The position numbers and the translations under genes were made by a program. This document shows, piece after piece, positions 9,052-19,900 of a DNA stretch of 64,000 nt. Under the pieces are notes generated by a model. It saw only the letters and a list, made by a program, of their open reading frames with translations, searched no databases and was not told the origin of the DNA. The stretch is from Quercus robur. Lineage: Eukaryota; Streptophyta; Magnoliopsida; Fagales; Fagaceae. Every line of letters starts with the position of its first letter. Positions within the stretch are counted from its first letter, which is position 1. The stretch is taken from positions 1,426,001-1,490,000 of the forward strand of contig NC_065537.1 in the NCBI RefSeq assembly GCF_932294415.1, read 5' to 3'.

Positions 9052-11679
9052 CTACATAGCACCATGGCTTGTTGAAGCCACATTTCGAGTTGGACATGTA
9101 CGACGGTTATGACCCTCTTGGCGACACAACCCACACTTCAACTTTGGTCCATTCTCAATCCACAATGAGGTTGGCAACTCCCTATCCTCGTCATCCATCT
9201 CATTGCGGATTCTCGTGGACTTGGGCCGACCTTTTTCACGGATCAACCGCTGGTTTGGCATCACGGTTCTCCTTTCTGCTGGCTCCGGCCATTCTAACCT
9301 ATCTTTTAGTGGTTGGAATATAGGCTCATAGCTGTGATACTGTTCTTCAAGGCGGTAGAAATGATCCATATACTCAGTGGCATCATGGTTGTGTTTGGCA
9401 CAAACTGCTATCAAGTGGGAACAAGGGATCTTGTTTGCTTCCCATTTGCCGCACGTGCATGTCATGTCTATGAGGGAAACCCTATGGGTGTGATCTCCCC
9501 CATCAGTGTTCAACAATGAAGACTGTGTCTCCACTGTATATAACCGTTGTTGCGCACTCATCCTTCTAACAATATGGAGCTTCGCCTTCTCTTGATTTTC
9601 CTCGAACTTGTCATAGGCATATTTGCACCACACTTGCCCCTCTTCCAACTTCTCTAGGGTTTTGTTTCGACGTTCGTCAAAGTATGAGTTCACCTTGTAA
9701 AATGTAAACTTCACCATTGCAGTTATGGGCAAGCTACGTGCGCCCTTAAGTACCCCATTGAAGCACTCTGACAGGTTGGTTGTCATTGCCCCATATCGGT
9801 GCCCATGGTCATGTACAAGTGTCCACTTTTCTTGATTTACCTCCTTAAGATAGTCGTACGCAGCCGGGTTGACATTCTTGATGCAATCCATGGTGTTCTC
9901 AAACTTCCTAACTTGATTCGCAGTTGCTGCGTTCCATACCAAGTTCTTCAACGGCACACTATTGAAGTTAGTGTTAACATTGCTTACTAAATGGCGGAGG
10001 CAATACCGGTGATGGGTTAAGGGCGGTTGCAAGTAGCCCCTAGTGGTGTCATCGAAGCATGATTGTATCCCACGATGCCTGTCGGATATTATACACAAAT
10101 TGGTGCGGTCTGTAACATAGGTCAACAGGCATGCCAAGAACCATCCCCATGTCTCCGTGCTCTCGCTTTCGACAACGGCAAATGCGAGTGGATAAACCTC
10201 GTTGTTACCATCTGTTGCCATTGCTATCAACAGCTTTCCTTTGTACTTGCCATAAAGGTGCGTTGCATCTATGCTTATCACCGGCCTGCAATGCCTAAAC
10301 CCTCTAATACACGGACCGAAAGCCCAAAACGCGGAGTTGAATATACAAGTCCCCGGGACATTGGGGTCACACTTTAATGTGGTCACAGTATCCGGATCTG
10401 CATCAGACAATGCAGCTAGAAATCGTGGCAATTCTGCGTACGACTCGTCAAAATCCCAGTAAATACGTGCAACTGCCTTCTGTTTGGCTTTCCAAACCTT
10501 GTACATAGTTACATCATGCCCATGCCTTGCATGCAACATACTACGCAAGTCCCTTACCTTTTGGGTTAGGTCTTCCCGTACATACTTCTCAAGTGCAATG
10601 GAGATGAACTTTGAATCCATCATCCGCCCATCAGTTGGTAGCTGGAGGGATGAGCAACTATGGGGACCCTTACATGTACTGATAACCCACATCCCGTGCT
10701 TCTTGCTGCAATTGGCCCGAATTGACCACAGACATGCCTCATTCTTACATCGCACTACCAGCCTATTGGTGTCAGACTTGATGACCTTGTATTGCTTATT
10801 ATGCTCCACAGAGTAGAGGGTCAACACATATTGAACAGAGGCTTTATTCTTGAATAGCATCCCCCTTGCTGGGTGGTCATCTTTATGCCAACTTGTAAGA
10901 TGTCCTGTACCCAATGCAGGTGATGGGTCATTAATATTGTCCCATGTGTTTGATGTGAACCATTCTGGGATAGGAACTGTTGTAAGGCAATCCTCCTCGT
11001 TATTTTCGATCAGTGGTACATTTAAGACCTCCGCGTCGTCCACTGGTCCATCAGTATCAATGAACTCTTCATACACATCTCGGCTGGCATCAATATCAAT
11101 TCCCCCGTCCATATCAGCTTGGACATGCTCATATGTGTGAGTAGACCCTCCCACATCATGTGTATTGGTGGCGCCCACCACTTCGGTGTTGTCCAAATGA
11201 TCAACCGCACTACATGGTTGAGTATTGTAGGGGAAAGGCGTGGCATAGGCAAAGGGAGGATGCACGTCAACCGACAATGAGTGTGGCTCTTCCACCCCAC
11301 TGGCATGCTGTGAACTTGCACTACCATGGAACCCAACAGCCTCAACAGTTACATACAAGTCGGACGCTATGAACTGGGGGGTCCGCTTAATCACTGCCCA
11401 CATCATGTCCACGTCAGCATCGCAACCCAACGGATTTGAGTTGTAGACAACCTGAGTACTCACAAGTATCTGGGGGGCACGGTACACAATGGATATCTTA
11501 TGTGACTCCTTGTCCAACCGTAGAGCTTCCATTATCTTCCGGTGCATTTTTCTCAAGTGTGTTCCCCATTTCAACTCAATGAACTTCTGCTTCACTGACT
11601 CGCCTTTATAGGACAGCCCATGCAAGTCATGGAAATACTGTTCCCCATCATAGTAAACGTAGAAGCAGTGACGACCCAT
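9052..11679 (-). CDS. Mutator-like element (MULE) transposase, SWIM and zinc-knuckle type, intact frame
   Basis: An uninterrupted frame of 875 residues from ATG at 11679 (MGRHCFYVYYDGEQYF). Order of domains: N-terminal PB1-like MULE segment (about 1-115); acidic low-complexity linker (170-230); MuDR-type DNA-binding region around residues 270-345 (FKNKASVQYVLTLYSVEHNKQ); MULE DDE transposase core around 465-645, with candidate acidic residues in ISIDATH (Asp 471), IISDRH (Asp 533) and NLSECFNG (Glu 638); SWIM zinc finger CTCGKW...CSHL near 740-760; and a C-terminal CCHC knuckle CGLCRQEGHNRRTC. The family cuts and pastes DNA in the nucleus. Unlike the other MULE in this window it has no stop codons, so it may be functional. 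Dyad clusters lie on both sides (7106-8301 and 12968-13133). Confidence 0.92.
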   Translation of the reverse strand: MGRHCFYVYYDGEQYFHDLHGLSYKGESVKQKFIELKWGTHLRKMHRKIMEALRLDKESHKISIVYRAPQILVSTQVVYNSNPLGCDADVDMMWAVIKRTPQFIASDLYVTVEAVGFHGSASSQHASGVEEPHSLSVDVHPPFAYATPFPYNTQPCSAVDHLDNTEVVGATNTHDVGGSTHTYEHVQADMDGGIDIDASRDVYEEFIDTDGPVDDAEVLNVPLIENNEEDCLTTVPIPEWFTSNTWDNINDPSPALGTGHLTSWHKDDHPARGMLFKNKASVQYVLTLYSVEHNKQYKVIKSDTNRLVVRCKNEACLWSIRANCSKKHGMWVISTCKGPHSCSSLQLPTDGRMMDSKFISIALEKYVREDLTQKVRDLRSMLHARHGHDVTMYKVWKAKQKAVARIYWDFDESYAELPRFLAALSDADPDTVTTLKCDPNVPGTCIFNSAFWAFGPCIRGFRHCRPVISIDATHLYGKYKGKLLIAMATDGNNEVYPLAFAVVESESTETWGWFLACLLTYVTDRTNLCIISDRHRGIQSCFDDTTRGYLQPPLTHHRYCLRHLVSNVNTNFNSVPLKNLVWNAATANQVRKFENTMDCIKNVNPAAYDYLKEVNQEKWTLVHDHGHRYGAMTTNLSECFNGVLKGARSLPITAMVKFTFYKVNSYFDERRNKTLEKLEEGQVWCKYAYDKFEENQEKAKLHIVRRMSAQQRLYTVETQSSLLNTDGGDHTHRVSLIDMTCTCGKWEANKIPCSHLIAVCAKHNHDATEYMDHFYRLEEQYHSYEPIFQPLKDRLEWPEPAERRTVMPNQRLIREKGRPKSTRIRNEMDDEDRELPTSLWIENGPKLKCGLCRQEGHNRRTCPTRNVASTSHGAM

Positions 11680-11837
11680 GCCAGACCTGGATAAGGACAA
11701 TTAATTGTGGTTATCATGCAGAAGATAGGGGGTTATGTTAATGCAACAGTAATTAATCTTTTACAGATGCACTATGATGCTATCCTAATTATAGGTGTAC
11801 ACACTTGATTCGTTTGGACACAAACATTGGCCTTTTA

Positions 11838-12000
11838 GGGGAGACGTGCCACAACAAAGAATCAGGGTGTTTGTAATATCGCTTGGTAAGGATGCAATAT
11901 GGAGTAGGAAAATGCAAACATGGTCAGCAAAACTTGTTCACCTCGTAGGCTTTCTTTTTCAGAACCCACACAGTAAAGACTTTCAGAACTGAAAGAGCCA
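11838..12000. repeat. Diverged direct repeat, copy 1 (partner 12758-12927)
   Basis: About 165 bp sharing blocks such as GTGCCA-AACAAAGAA, AAGGATGCAATA, TTGTTCACCTC-TAGGCTTTC and TTTTTCAGA with 12758-12927 in the same orientation. It lies in the 5' flank of the MULE transposase gene; the microsatellite-rich stretch separates the copies. Possibly old LTR-like or duplicated promoter DNA; function unknown. Confidence 0.6.
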
Positions 12001-12214
12001 TACAATTTAAACCTCAGTATACAGTACACATCATTGTTAATATGTATGAATGATTGCATATGTCATCATATGAATTCACCGTACAATGTTTGTTTATATA
12101 TATGTTTATTTAGAATGATTATATACATATTTCCCAAAAGAATTCTCAAAAATAATTATTATATACATTACTATATAAAACTCGAGATATTTAGGAACAA
12201 TATGTATACAGTGT

Positions 12215-12410
12215 CACTATCACACACACACACACACACACATATAAGATTATTCTCACATAAGTCATAAGAGCACACAATAATTAATCGTTTCTTGGAC
12301 AATTTTTTCCAGGATTTTCAATGCACTAACAGTTTTTGCAATTCCTAACAAAAATGTTTCAAAAAATTGGTGCCCTAAGCACATACATTATATGTAAACA
12401 TACCTATACA

Positions 12411-12442
<32 letters not shown>

Positions 12443-12514
12443 CATGTGATCATATATGGGTAGGTAGCTTTGTTTATATTTACATATATTTGCATATACA
12501 TACATACATACATG

Positions 12515-12555
<41 letters not shown>

Positions 12556-12690
12556 ATGTGTGTGTATATATATATACATATATTTGGGAATGCCACATAT
12601 ACATCTTATGATATGGGTAAGTACGTTTGTCTATATATACATATATCTATACATACATACATTTATGTATATATATACACACACATAATG
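12215..12690. repeat. Compound microsatellites (AC/TG, AT, ATAC)
   Basis: Runs of (CA)n near 12221-12242, (TG)n and (TA)n at 12411-12440, (ATAC)n near 12496-12512, (TG)n at 12534-12555 and (ACAT)n near 12645-12665. Open frames here read only Tyr-Ile-Tyr and His-Thr repeats and are artefacts of the dinucleotide repeats. Confidence 0.9.
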
Positions 12691-12757
12691 TCAGAATAAG
12701 ACAGTTGTGTAAGTCAATCTATTTATAAGTAGTTATGTAAGTGAATATATACCTGTC

Positions 12758-12927
12758 AGGGAAGATGTGCCAGAACAAAGAAGAAGGGGACCACAGCAAC
12801 AGCACGCCTGGTGAGGATGCAATAATGACAAGGAAAATGGCAGAAGAGTTAGCAAACTTTGTTCACCTCATAGGCTTTCTTTTTCAAAGACCAGACAGTG
12901 AAGGTTTTCAACACAGATAGAGCCAGA
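12758..12927. repeat. Diverged direct repeat, copy 2 (partner 11838-12000)
   Basis: Second copy of the repeat described at 11838-12000. It ends about 40 bp before dyad cluster 3. Confidence 0.6.
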
Positions 12928-12967
12928 CACGTGCATGGATTCTGAAATGTGGGGAGGGGGACAACAT

Positions 12968-13133
12968 GACTCGATATTAAAGAAATCGATTTCATATAAA
13001 ACTCGATACCACATAAATCGAGTTACTGTTGACAAGACGTATTGAAATGACGGCATTTCAGAAACTCGGTTAATTAGAAGTCGAGTTACATGTTACTCCG
13101 CATGCTATAACTCAATTTCTATAGATTCGAGTT
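12968..13133. repeat. Dyad cluster 3, four sites upstream of the RNase H1-N-like gene
   Basis: Four 25-bp dyads with a 9-bp spacer: GACTCGAT..ATCGATTT (12968), AACTCGAT..ATCGAGTT (near 12998), AACTCGGT..GTCGAGTT (near 13064) and AACTCAAT..TTCGAGTT (13109-13133). The last ends 100 bp before the ATG at 13233. The cluster is also the nearest one upstream of the divergent MULE transposase gene, so it could serve both. Confidence 0.85.
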
Positions 13134-13232
13134 TTAGCCCCATTTCCTCTACAAAAGCCCATTTCACACGTTAGAAGGTGCAACCACATTCTAGTGCAAA
13201 GAGTTCCCACCATTGCGTTTTTGTAGAGCAGG

Positions 13233-13571
13233 ATGGGACGAACCTATGTTGTGTTTAACGGTCGTGTTCCAGGCATATACGACAGTTGGCTAGATGCGAG
13301 TAGACAAGTTCATAAATTCCCAAACGCCAATCACAAATCATATAAAGATCGAAGGGAAGCCGAAGCTGCATACATGGAGTATTTGCATGGTAATGGTATG
13401 GGCGTGCATGGTGGTGTGTCTACATCGTGGGAAACTCCAAACATATCAACCTCAACTCCACCTAGCACTTCTCAAAGCGAAGGAACCAACTATGGCAGTG
13501 GAGACATTAGGCACACTTTGTTAAGGTATCAGTTGGAAGTTGCCATTGAGGAGCGTGACCACACATGTTGA
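13233..13571 (+). CDS. Small protein with RNase H1 N-terminal (viroplasmin-like) domain, 112 aa
   Basis: Residues 4-52 (YVVFNGRVPGIYDSW, then QVHKFPNANHKSYKDRREAE) match the nucleic-acid-binding domain found at the N-terminus of RNase H1 and in caulimovirus viroplasmin; this domain grips RNA/DNA hybrids. The following 60 residues are Ser/Thr/Gly-rich linker with a short helical tail. No RNase H catalytic domain follows within the 300 bp after the stop, so it is a domain-only protein, or the first exon of a longer one. The ATG is the first in frame and the only one before the domain. It is the only plus-strand gene of the transposon cluster, and dyad cluster 3 sits in its promoter position. 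It could be an accessory gene of the same element family; that is inference. Confidence 0.75.
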   Translation: MGRTYVVFNGRVPGIYDSWLDASRQVHKFPNANHKSYKDRREAEAAYMEYLHGNGMGVHGGVSTSWETPNISTSTPPSTSQSEGTNYGSGDIRHTLLRYQLEVAIEERDHTC

Positions 13572-14474
13572 ATGAAGTGGTGGCTCATGTTGTGGGGGAT
13601 GATGAAGTTGATGCACCCACGAGACAACGTACGGATGCATGAATGCAAAAGTACGACTTCTTGTTGTGGTATTTAGTAAGATATGTATACTTCCAAGTAC
13701 CATCTGTTGTCATGTGTGCTTTAAGTAGAAGTGTCATCGTTTTCCAATTGTTTCACTGGCAGATATGTATATATGGAAAAATAACCTTATTATTTTTGTT
13801 TTTGGACTACTTTGGTCTTATTCGGTCCATTATATCTACTTTGGTCTTATTCGGTCCACTGTGGTTTCTAGGAAAATCGGTGTACTACATTCTATTTACT
13901 CTATTTGATCCTATTCAGTCAGCTTTGGTCGTACCCCGTCTATTTGATTCACTACAGTCCATTATTGTGTAGTTACAAAATACTACATCAGCCTATACAC
14001 AATGAGCCACGATTAACGAATGTACATGACGTAAAAAACAACAATGAATTGCATAACCTCTACATGAACGATTTGGAAATCCTCCTCGTTGGAGGATTCA
14101 CTGCAATCCATACCAATCAAAGAAAATTCAAAGTTTAAAAAAGATAGGATTGGAATTATTCATACATGATAAATCGTCCAACATTAGAAAATTATCTAAA
14201 TTCTTCAAGTCAATTCTGAAAATTTTAATAGCCACAATATAGAAAGTCCAGAACAAAATGACCATGAATAAAAATTGACACCAACCAACTAAAAAAACAA
14301 ATAACACAGCTATATAAAGGTTCTTGAATCCCAAACACAGTAAATAAAACCCTAAAATTATGATGTACCTTGTAATATTATTCTGAATTAGAAAAAAAAT
14401 GAACACTTAAAATTTAAAAGTTACGTAAAAAGTGAACATTACATGGAATACTACAGGTTTCAACAGATACATTA

Positions 14475-14621
14475 CTATATCTTCCCTCTAGCTAGCTCCA
14501 CTGGACAAAACAGGTTCATCTCTATGAGAGTGGTCTTGCCACTGCCAATTCTGCCAACAATACGTATTTTGTGCCCTTCCTCAAATGTGCAACTCGTAAC
14601 TCTCAGAACAAGTGCATCAGC
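14475..14621 (-). pseudogene. ABCC (MRP-type) transporter exon, Walker A of the second nucleotide-binding domain
   Basis: Minus-strand translation reads [20 protein letters not shown] then [13 protein letters not shown], close to the conserved plant ABCC sequence around Walker A (GRTGSGKTTL). An acceptor TATAG precedes it at 14622. The frame runs into TAG at 14477-14475 where a functional gene would continue with LIDGLDI, so the exon is broken. Together with the ABCC block at 16189-16271 it keeps the parental exon order on the minus strand. A captured, dead gene fragment. Confidence 0.82.
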
Positions 14622-14813
14622 CTATATTTGATCTGTTTTATCAATGATATATAAAGCCATATTATAAAGCCAAGTTTGAAGCAAATAACACAACTCTCAA
14701 TCATGTGAAGATAAATACAAAACCAGTCAGATTGGTAATGAATGCCAAAGCATTAGTCCGCTTAGATAAAGTCCGGAAGAGCAACTTCAAATCAAGAATC
14801 AATCTCACTTCCG

Positions 14814-15017
14814 TCAAAAGTGCAAGCATTCCTTTCCCACTAAATACTCCACAGGAGACAAAGAGGTATCATCATGTCTAAATTTTTTAGCAATCAAACC
14901 ATGTAAAGCACTAAACATATGAGGATTACCCATGTCAACAGTTTGGTCAATTAATGCCAACTTATAGATCAGAAGTTTTATTAAATGCTTCTTCCACTTC
15001 TAACTTATAGGAAGCTC
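14814..15017 (-). pseudogene. Unassigned coding fragment
   Basis: Minus-strand frame with one internal TAG reads ELPIS*KWKKHLIKLL, then DMGNPHMFSALHGLIAKKF, then SLSPVEYLVGKECL and a stop. The composition looks like real protein and it is sandwiched among other captured exons, but I do not recognise the parent gene. Splice borders are unclear. Confidence 0.45.
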
Positions 15018-15421
15018 AAAGAAAATATGTTTGATGATCACCAAACAAACATGTAAGAAGAAAATTTTACAGCATCGTTAGTTTGCAAAATCTACAATTA
15101 TTTTCATTCCCACATGATTTCAACACATTGCAGATAAGGATATATATATATATATATATATATAAAGCACAATGAAGGCAAATAAATGGAAAAAATACCT
15201 GTATGCCCAACAAAAGTATGTGTACATTTGCTTCCTCTCCAAAGTTTTAAAGTTGTATCACTTGAACCTAAAATCGTGGTAGCATAAAAATGAACCCCAT
15301 AAGTTCATAGTGAAAGACATAGTTGGATCTATGCATTCCAATCTGATGTAACCAGTTCCAACTACCAACAAAATCTAAAACAATATCTAGCAGAACAGTC
15401 ATCTACTGAATCATATTATAC

Positions 15422-15525
15422 CGGTAACAAGCTCGCCTGAAGGCAGCTTTATGAGTGCTTGGATTGCTGCCTTATGAGCCTCCCAGGATTCTGAAGGTTG
15501 GCCACTTCTCCAACGTCTTAATGTG
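15422..15525 (-). pseudogene. PLAA-like WD40 protein exon (captured fragment)
   Basis: A 104-bp block with acceptor CACAG at its 5' side and donor G|GTATAA at its 3' side. It reads CTLRRWRSGQPSESWEAHKA followed by AIQALIKLPSGELVTG, which is the WD40 propeller segment of plant phospholipase A2-activating protein (PLAA/Doa1/Ufd3 family, ubiquitin-binding). No neighbouring PLAA exon is visible. It lies between two ABCC exons on the same strand, making a chimeric fragment set. Confidence 0.82.
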
Positions 15526-15737
15526 CTGTGGTGAAGGAGACATTAGATACTAACCGAAAATTATTGAGAAAAATGCATATACCTTTGTAAGCATAGATAA
15601 TAATTCAAACCCAAAAAACGGCAATACACAAACAATAAAAGTAACATTCAAACAGTATGCAAAGTTTTCATTAATGCCTCCATCATTTCATTAAAGCAAA
15701 TGATGGACAAGATTTGATTCATTGGCCAATGACACAC

Positions 15738-15771
<34 letters not shown>

Positions 15772-16188
15772 CTGAAAATCATAAAATAAGAAGGCTAATT
15801 GATGAAAAAATCAATAATCAATTAAATGTTTCTCATTGGGTTCCCAATTTGCTACCAAAATGAAAAGGTAATATATACAATGATAAATAACAATTACAAA
15901 CCCCAAGAAGCGAAAGGAACAAAACATGCACACATAACTAAGATTTTTGCCGTTTTCAGCTTTGGGTAAGTTATATTGTGAGCTGCTCTAAAACAATGCT
16001 AGAAAAAAATATAAATTCTATTCTCCAAAGTTCCTACTAACGAACTTGTAATCAAATGTACACAGATCTAATCATTCTAGAGAGGAGGGGATTTAAAGGA
16101 GATTAAAAATAATAAAATGGGAAGGAGGATGTACCAATCTAGGAATTGTAGGGAAGGCGAATCAGAAAATTAGGAGAGAGACACATAC

Positions 16189-16271
16189 CTAGCCAAGCAT
16201 TGTAGAGACTCGGATAAATGATTTGCTACAAAGGAGTTGGTTCTGCCATTGATCTGCATAAACTTCGTCAT
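16189..16271 (-). pseudogene. ABCC (MRP-type) transporter exon, end of second transmembrane domain
   Basis: Minus-strand translation MTKFMQINGRTNSFVANHLS-ESL resembles the plant ABCC sequence LMRINGTTKSLVANHLAES that precedes AGAMTIRAFEEE. The block ends in AG|GTATGTG, a strong donor. In the parental gene this lies upstream of the nucleotide-binding domain represented at 14475-14621, consistent with both coming from one donor locus. Confidence 0.65.
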
Positions 16272-16928
16272 CAAACTCTTTTACAGAAAGTATCAAATTA
16301 CTTCTTCTTGCTTATCAACAATACCACACATTTGTTTCTCACAAAAATAACAAAAATAAAAAAACAAATTACTCTCTTACAACCCACTTTACTGTAGCTA
16401 ACAACATACAAAAACACAAGAAAGTTTGGCTTCAAATGAATACCAATCCAGACATTTGTCAAATTGCAATCAAAACTCCAAGTGCAGAAAAACTTCCTAA
16501 TACATCAATAAATACAATACGCCTTATGGGTTTTCTCCAAAATATCAATTTCTTGACAACAAACACATTGACAGCGAGTATTCTCCCCAAGCAATGATCC
16601 AGAAATAGATGCACAGCCACCAAGATTCTCCCCAATTAGTAGAACATTTTGCATGCTTATTCCAGTCACCTATACACATGAAGAATAAGCACACAAGGAC
16701 AATCCAGCTCAATGGCCTTTTCGTGTCCACCATTGCAGTTAGGTCTAAAAAAAAAAAATACGACTTTAGAAGAAAAGTGAAACGTAACTATGCAGTCACC
16801 TATAGGCAGGAGGTATAAGCATACACTAAGGCATTTAATGATCTTTTCTTTTCCGCCCATATGCCCTGACAGGTCTAATCTTACCTGTTTCATCAGACAC
16901 AACAGCATAATTAAATTAACATAATCAA
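16272..16928. other. Spacer downstream of the PMD gene, with a diverged local duplication
   Basis: No gene seen. Two stretches, about 16667-16747 and 16795-16877, share an ordered set of words (GTCACCTATA, ATAAGCA, AGGTCTAA) and look like an old tandem duplication of about 128 bp period. Confidence 0.35.
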
Positions 16929-19900
16929 TCAAATGCACAGTACAAGTAGCTCAAGAAGATGGGAAGTGTAGACGAAGTACATACCATCACCGGTCCCGCA
17001 ATCGGGAGCATGCGCACGCGGGCGTCGCGATCTCCGCAAAGCCTCCACCGGCTCAATGTCCTCAGCCGGTATCTGCTCAATCTGTACAGCCTCTCCGTGG
17101 GCGGTTTGAGATGGAGCTGACATGGTGGGGTCCACATGCACTAGAGGTGGGGTGGGCATGCCTGGTGTGGGGACAAATATGCATCCACCATCATGGGCAG
17201 ATCCACTGAAAACTGGGGGCGACATACGAGGAGGGCCCTCAAAGTCCGTGCTAGCACCATGGGATGTAGTGTGGGCTGGAACAGTGCCCTGATGATCGAC
17301 GCTATGGGATGGCCCAGCACCATCGCCAGGCGTGCATCGCGGTGTCTTGCCGTCGTCATCAGACAGTACCCAATCAGTGCCAAGCCATGCCTCTTCTACA
17401 CCCTCCTCATTCCCTTCCTCGTAGATGGGAGCCGACTCGGTCGTACAGCTGCGACCAGCTTGACCACTTCCACGATGTCCACCCCTACGAGACCCACCAC
17501 GTTGCCCGCCACGAACTGGGGCCTGTGTATCAATGTCAACTGCTTCTGCAAGCGCATTCGCCAATTTAAGTCGGCCTAGCTCCTCCACAAGCTCTAGTGT
17601 AAATGTAAGGTCAATGTGCATGTCAGAACCTTCATCGCACCTCGGTATAGACCTAATCATCATCCGAACCTACAAAACAAGGGCGTCATAAAAGCAAGAA
17701 CGCAAGTATGATGCAAAACTTGGATAAATCTGTTCCAAAATCAAAAGAAAAAGTAGCAAACATAGCTAATGAAATCCTTATATTACTTATAATTATGAAG
17801 CATCTTTAAAAAGACAGTGTATAAAAATAGGGGTTGGCCCCCCCTGTGCAAAAATTTATAGTTCCAACCCAACACTCAGGAATTTTCAGTTTCCTGTTAT
17901 GTTTATCGCTATGCAATCTAAACATTGCGATAATACTTCTAAAAAACACGTATAGTTGGTTGTACATAAGTTCAATCTTAGCATAAGTGAAAATATCAGA
18001 ATTTCACTTCTGTATCTAGGCTTCACGAGATTTACAACTCCATTAATATCACATTGCAATCAGGACACATATTTTGAAGTTATTATTTCCTAACGTACAC
18101 GCCCAAATCAAATGAATTGAAAATATCAAACGCAAGCTTCAAGTTTCAATTAAGGGAAGTACCAAAAACTTAGAACATATATCATACTTGAATCTAGTAT
18201 AAATGCACATCTCCTTGCTGCATACTTGCAAGATTTTAAATGACCTTTAAGCTGTTGGGAATTGCATTCTACCAACAGTTTAGTAAGGGACTTCCCAATC
18301 CTAGAGGTAATATCTATCAAGGAATATGTAATACATTAATCAGTCCTGGAGGAAAGGCTATCTAAACTATCATGAAATGTGAATTTATCACTACTACACA
18401 GAGTTGCACCGTCCATTTTAAAGTACAAGCCAACCAAAAACAAAAAAAAAAATAAACAAAAAATAAAATAAAATACAATAAAACCCAACCCAACCTACCC
18501 TTTTTAAAAGTTGAATGTAATTATATGAACAAAGGTGTGGTCATCATTAGTCATTGCCCATTAACCATTCCTCATGCAAACAAATTGGATCAAGACAAAT
18601 TCAGTTTGTTATGAACAACTTAAATCATGCAGTATTTTGACTTTAAAACATAATGACATGTCATGCAGTATTTTTTGACTTTAAAACAAAATGACAGAGA
18701 AACTTATAGAGATGTAACAACGATAATTATTGTGGACTTTTGCATGCATGATAAAGCTGCTGAGGATATTTAATCCAACAATGGTTTCATCCATAAAATA
18801 GGAATTGTTGCCTCACCATGAGTTCCCAATACGCAGACTCTGGTGTTATGTACCGCCTTGTGTGGCGATTGTACCACATCATGTACTCAACGAGATACGT
18901 ATCATCATCGTCTAGGAGATCGGACCCGCGAACTACATTCACTCGGTTGGCCCATTGCCGAATAAAGGGATCATGTTCTACCTCCCAGTTCTTCTCCCAT
19001 TTACCCTGAAGGGATATCTTGTGAAGGGTAGTCGACGTATCCACGACACTTGGAACTGGTTGCTTCATCCCAAACTGACGGAGGACTCGCTCAGGATGAT
19101 GCCACTCCACTATCCAAAAGAATATCAACGGCACCTCGGCCCTCCAAATATGCTGCCCAGCAGTGCAATACGCAGGTAGGGAGCCTAGCGTATGCGTGTA
19201 CGGCTCCCATACAATCTGCATAAGTAGATTATGTTTGTGATAGTGAGACATCATACTAATTTAACATTATGTTTGTGATATGTAATATGCAAAGCATGGA
19301 ATTTCTAGCTTCTAGTCGTACACAAAATCTTCAGGGATTATTGGGCAGAAACTAAAAGAACAACAAAATTGACCTGCAAAAAATATTAAAAGATCTAGGT
19401 TGTTCATGTCCACCATTTTCAGCCCCATGTTCATATGCTGGACAGGGTTCAAAGCTAACTGACACCATCAAATACTAGGGTTTTCAATCTGAACCAAACT
19501 TAGAAGAGGGTACTAGAGCATCCTTATGGCTGTAAGATGAATCCAAGTTGATGATTTCGCAAAATCTTTTTATCGTAATAGAAATATTGTGCTACATTAA
19601 TTGCATTAGTCATTAACAATGTTTCAATGAATGAGAACAAAATGACTATTATAAGGTCTACTGAAGACATTGCATTTCAAGTACCACTTTATATTGCAAG
19701 AAATGGAAGCTATGTAAATTATTACATGGTATAATCCTCATCAAATACTGTTATTATATTTCTATGTAAATATATATTTCTTATAAATTTTAGTGTTGGA
19801 AATTACGTAAGCCTTTTAGTTATCTCAAACTAATCATGTCAATGTCTAAAATTACATTCCTCTTGAAGAATATGGTGAGCAGCATATTTTGCACGCTTCT

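Noticed and set aside
12388-12699. Several open frames rich in Tyr, Ile, His and Thr on both strands
   Set aside because: They are translations of (TA)n, (TG)n and (ACAT)n microsatellites.
13233-13571. An integrated caulimovirus fragment
   Set aside because: Only the RNase H1-N/viroplasmin-type domain is present, which also occurs in host RNase H1; no other viral motif is nearby.
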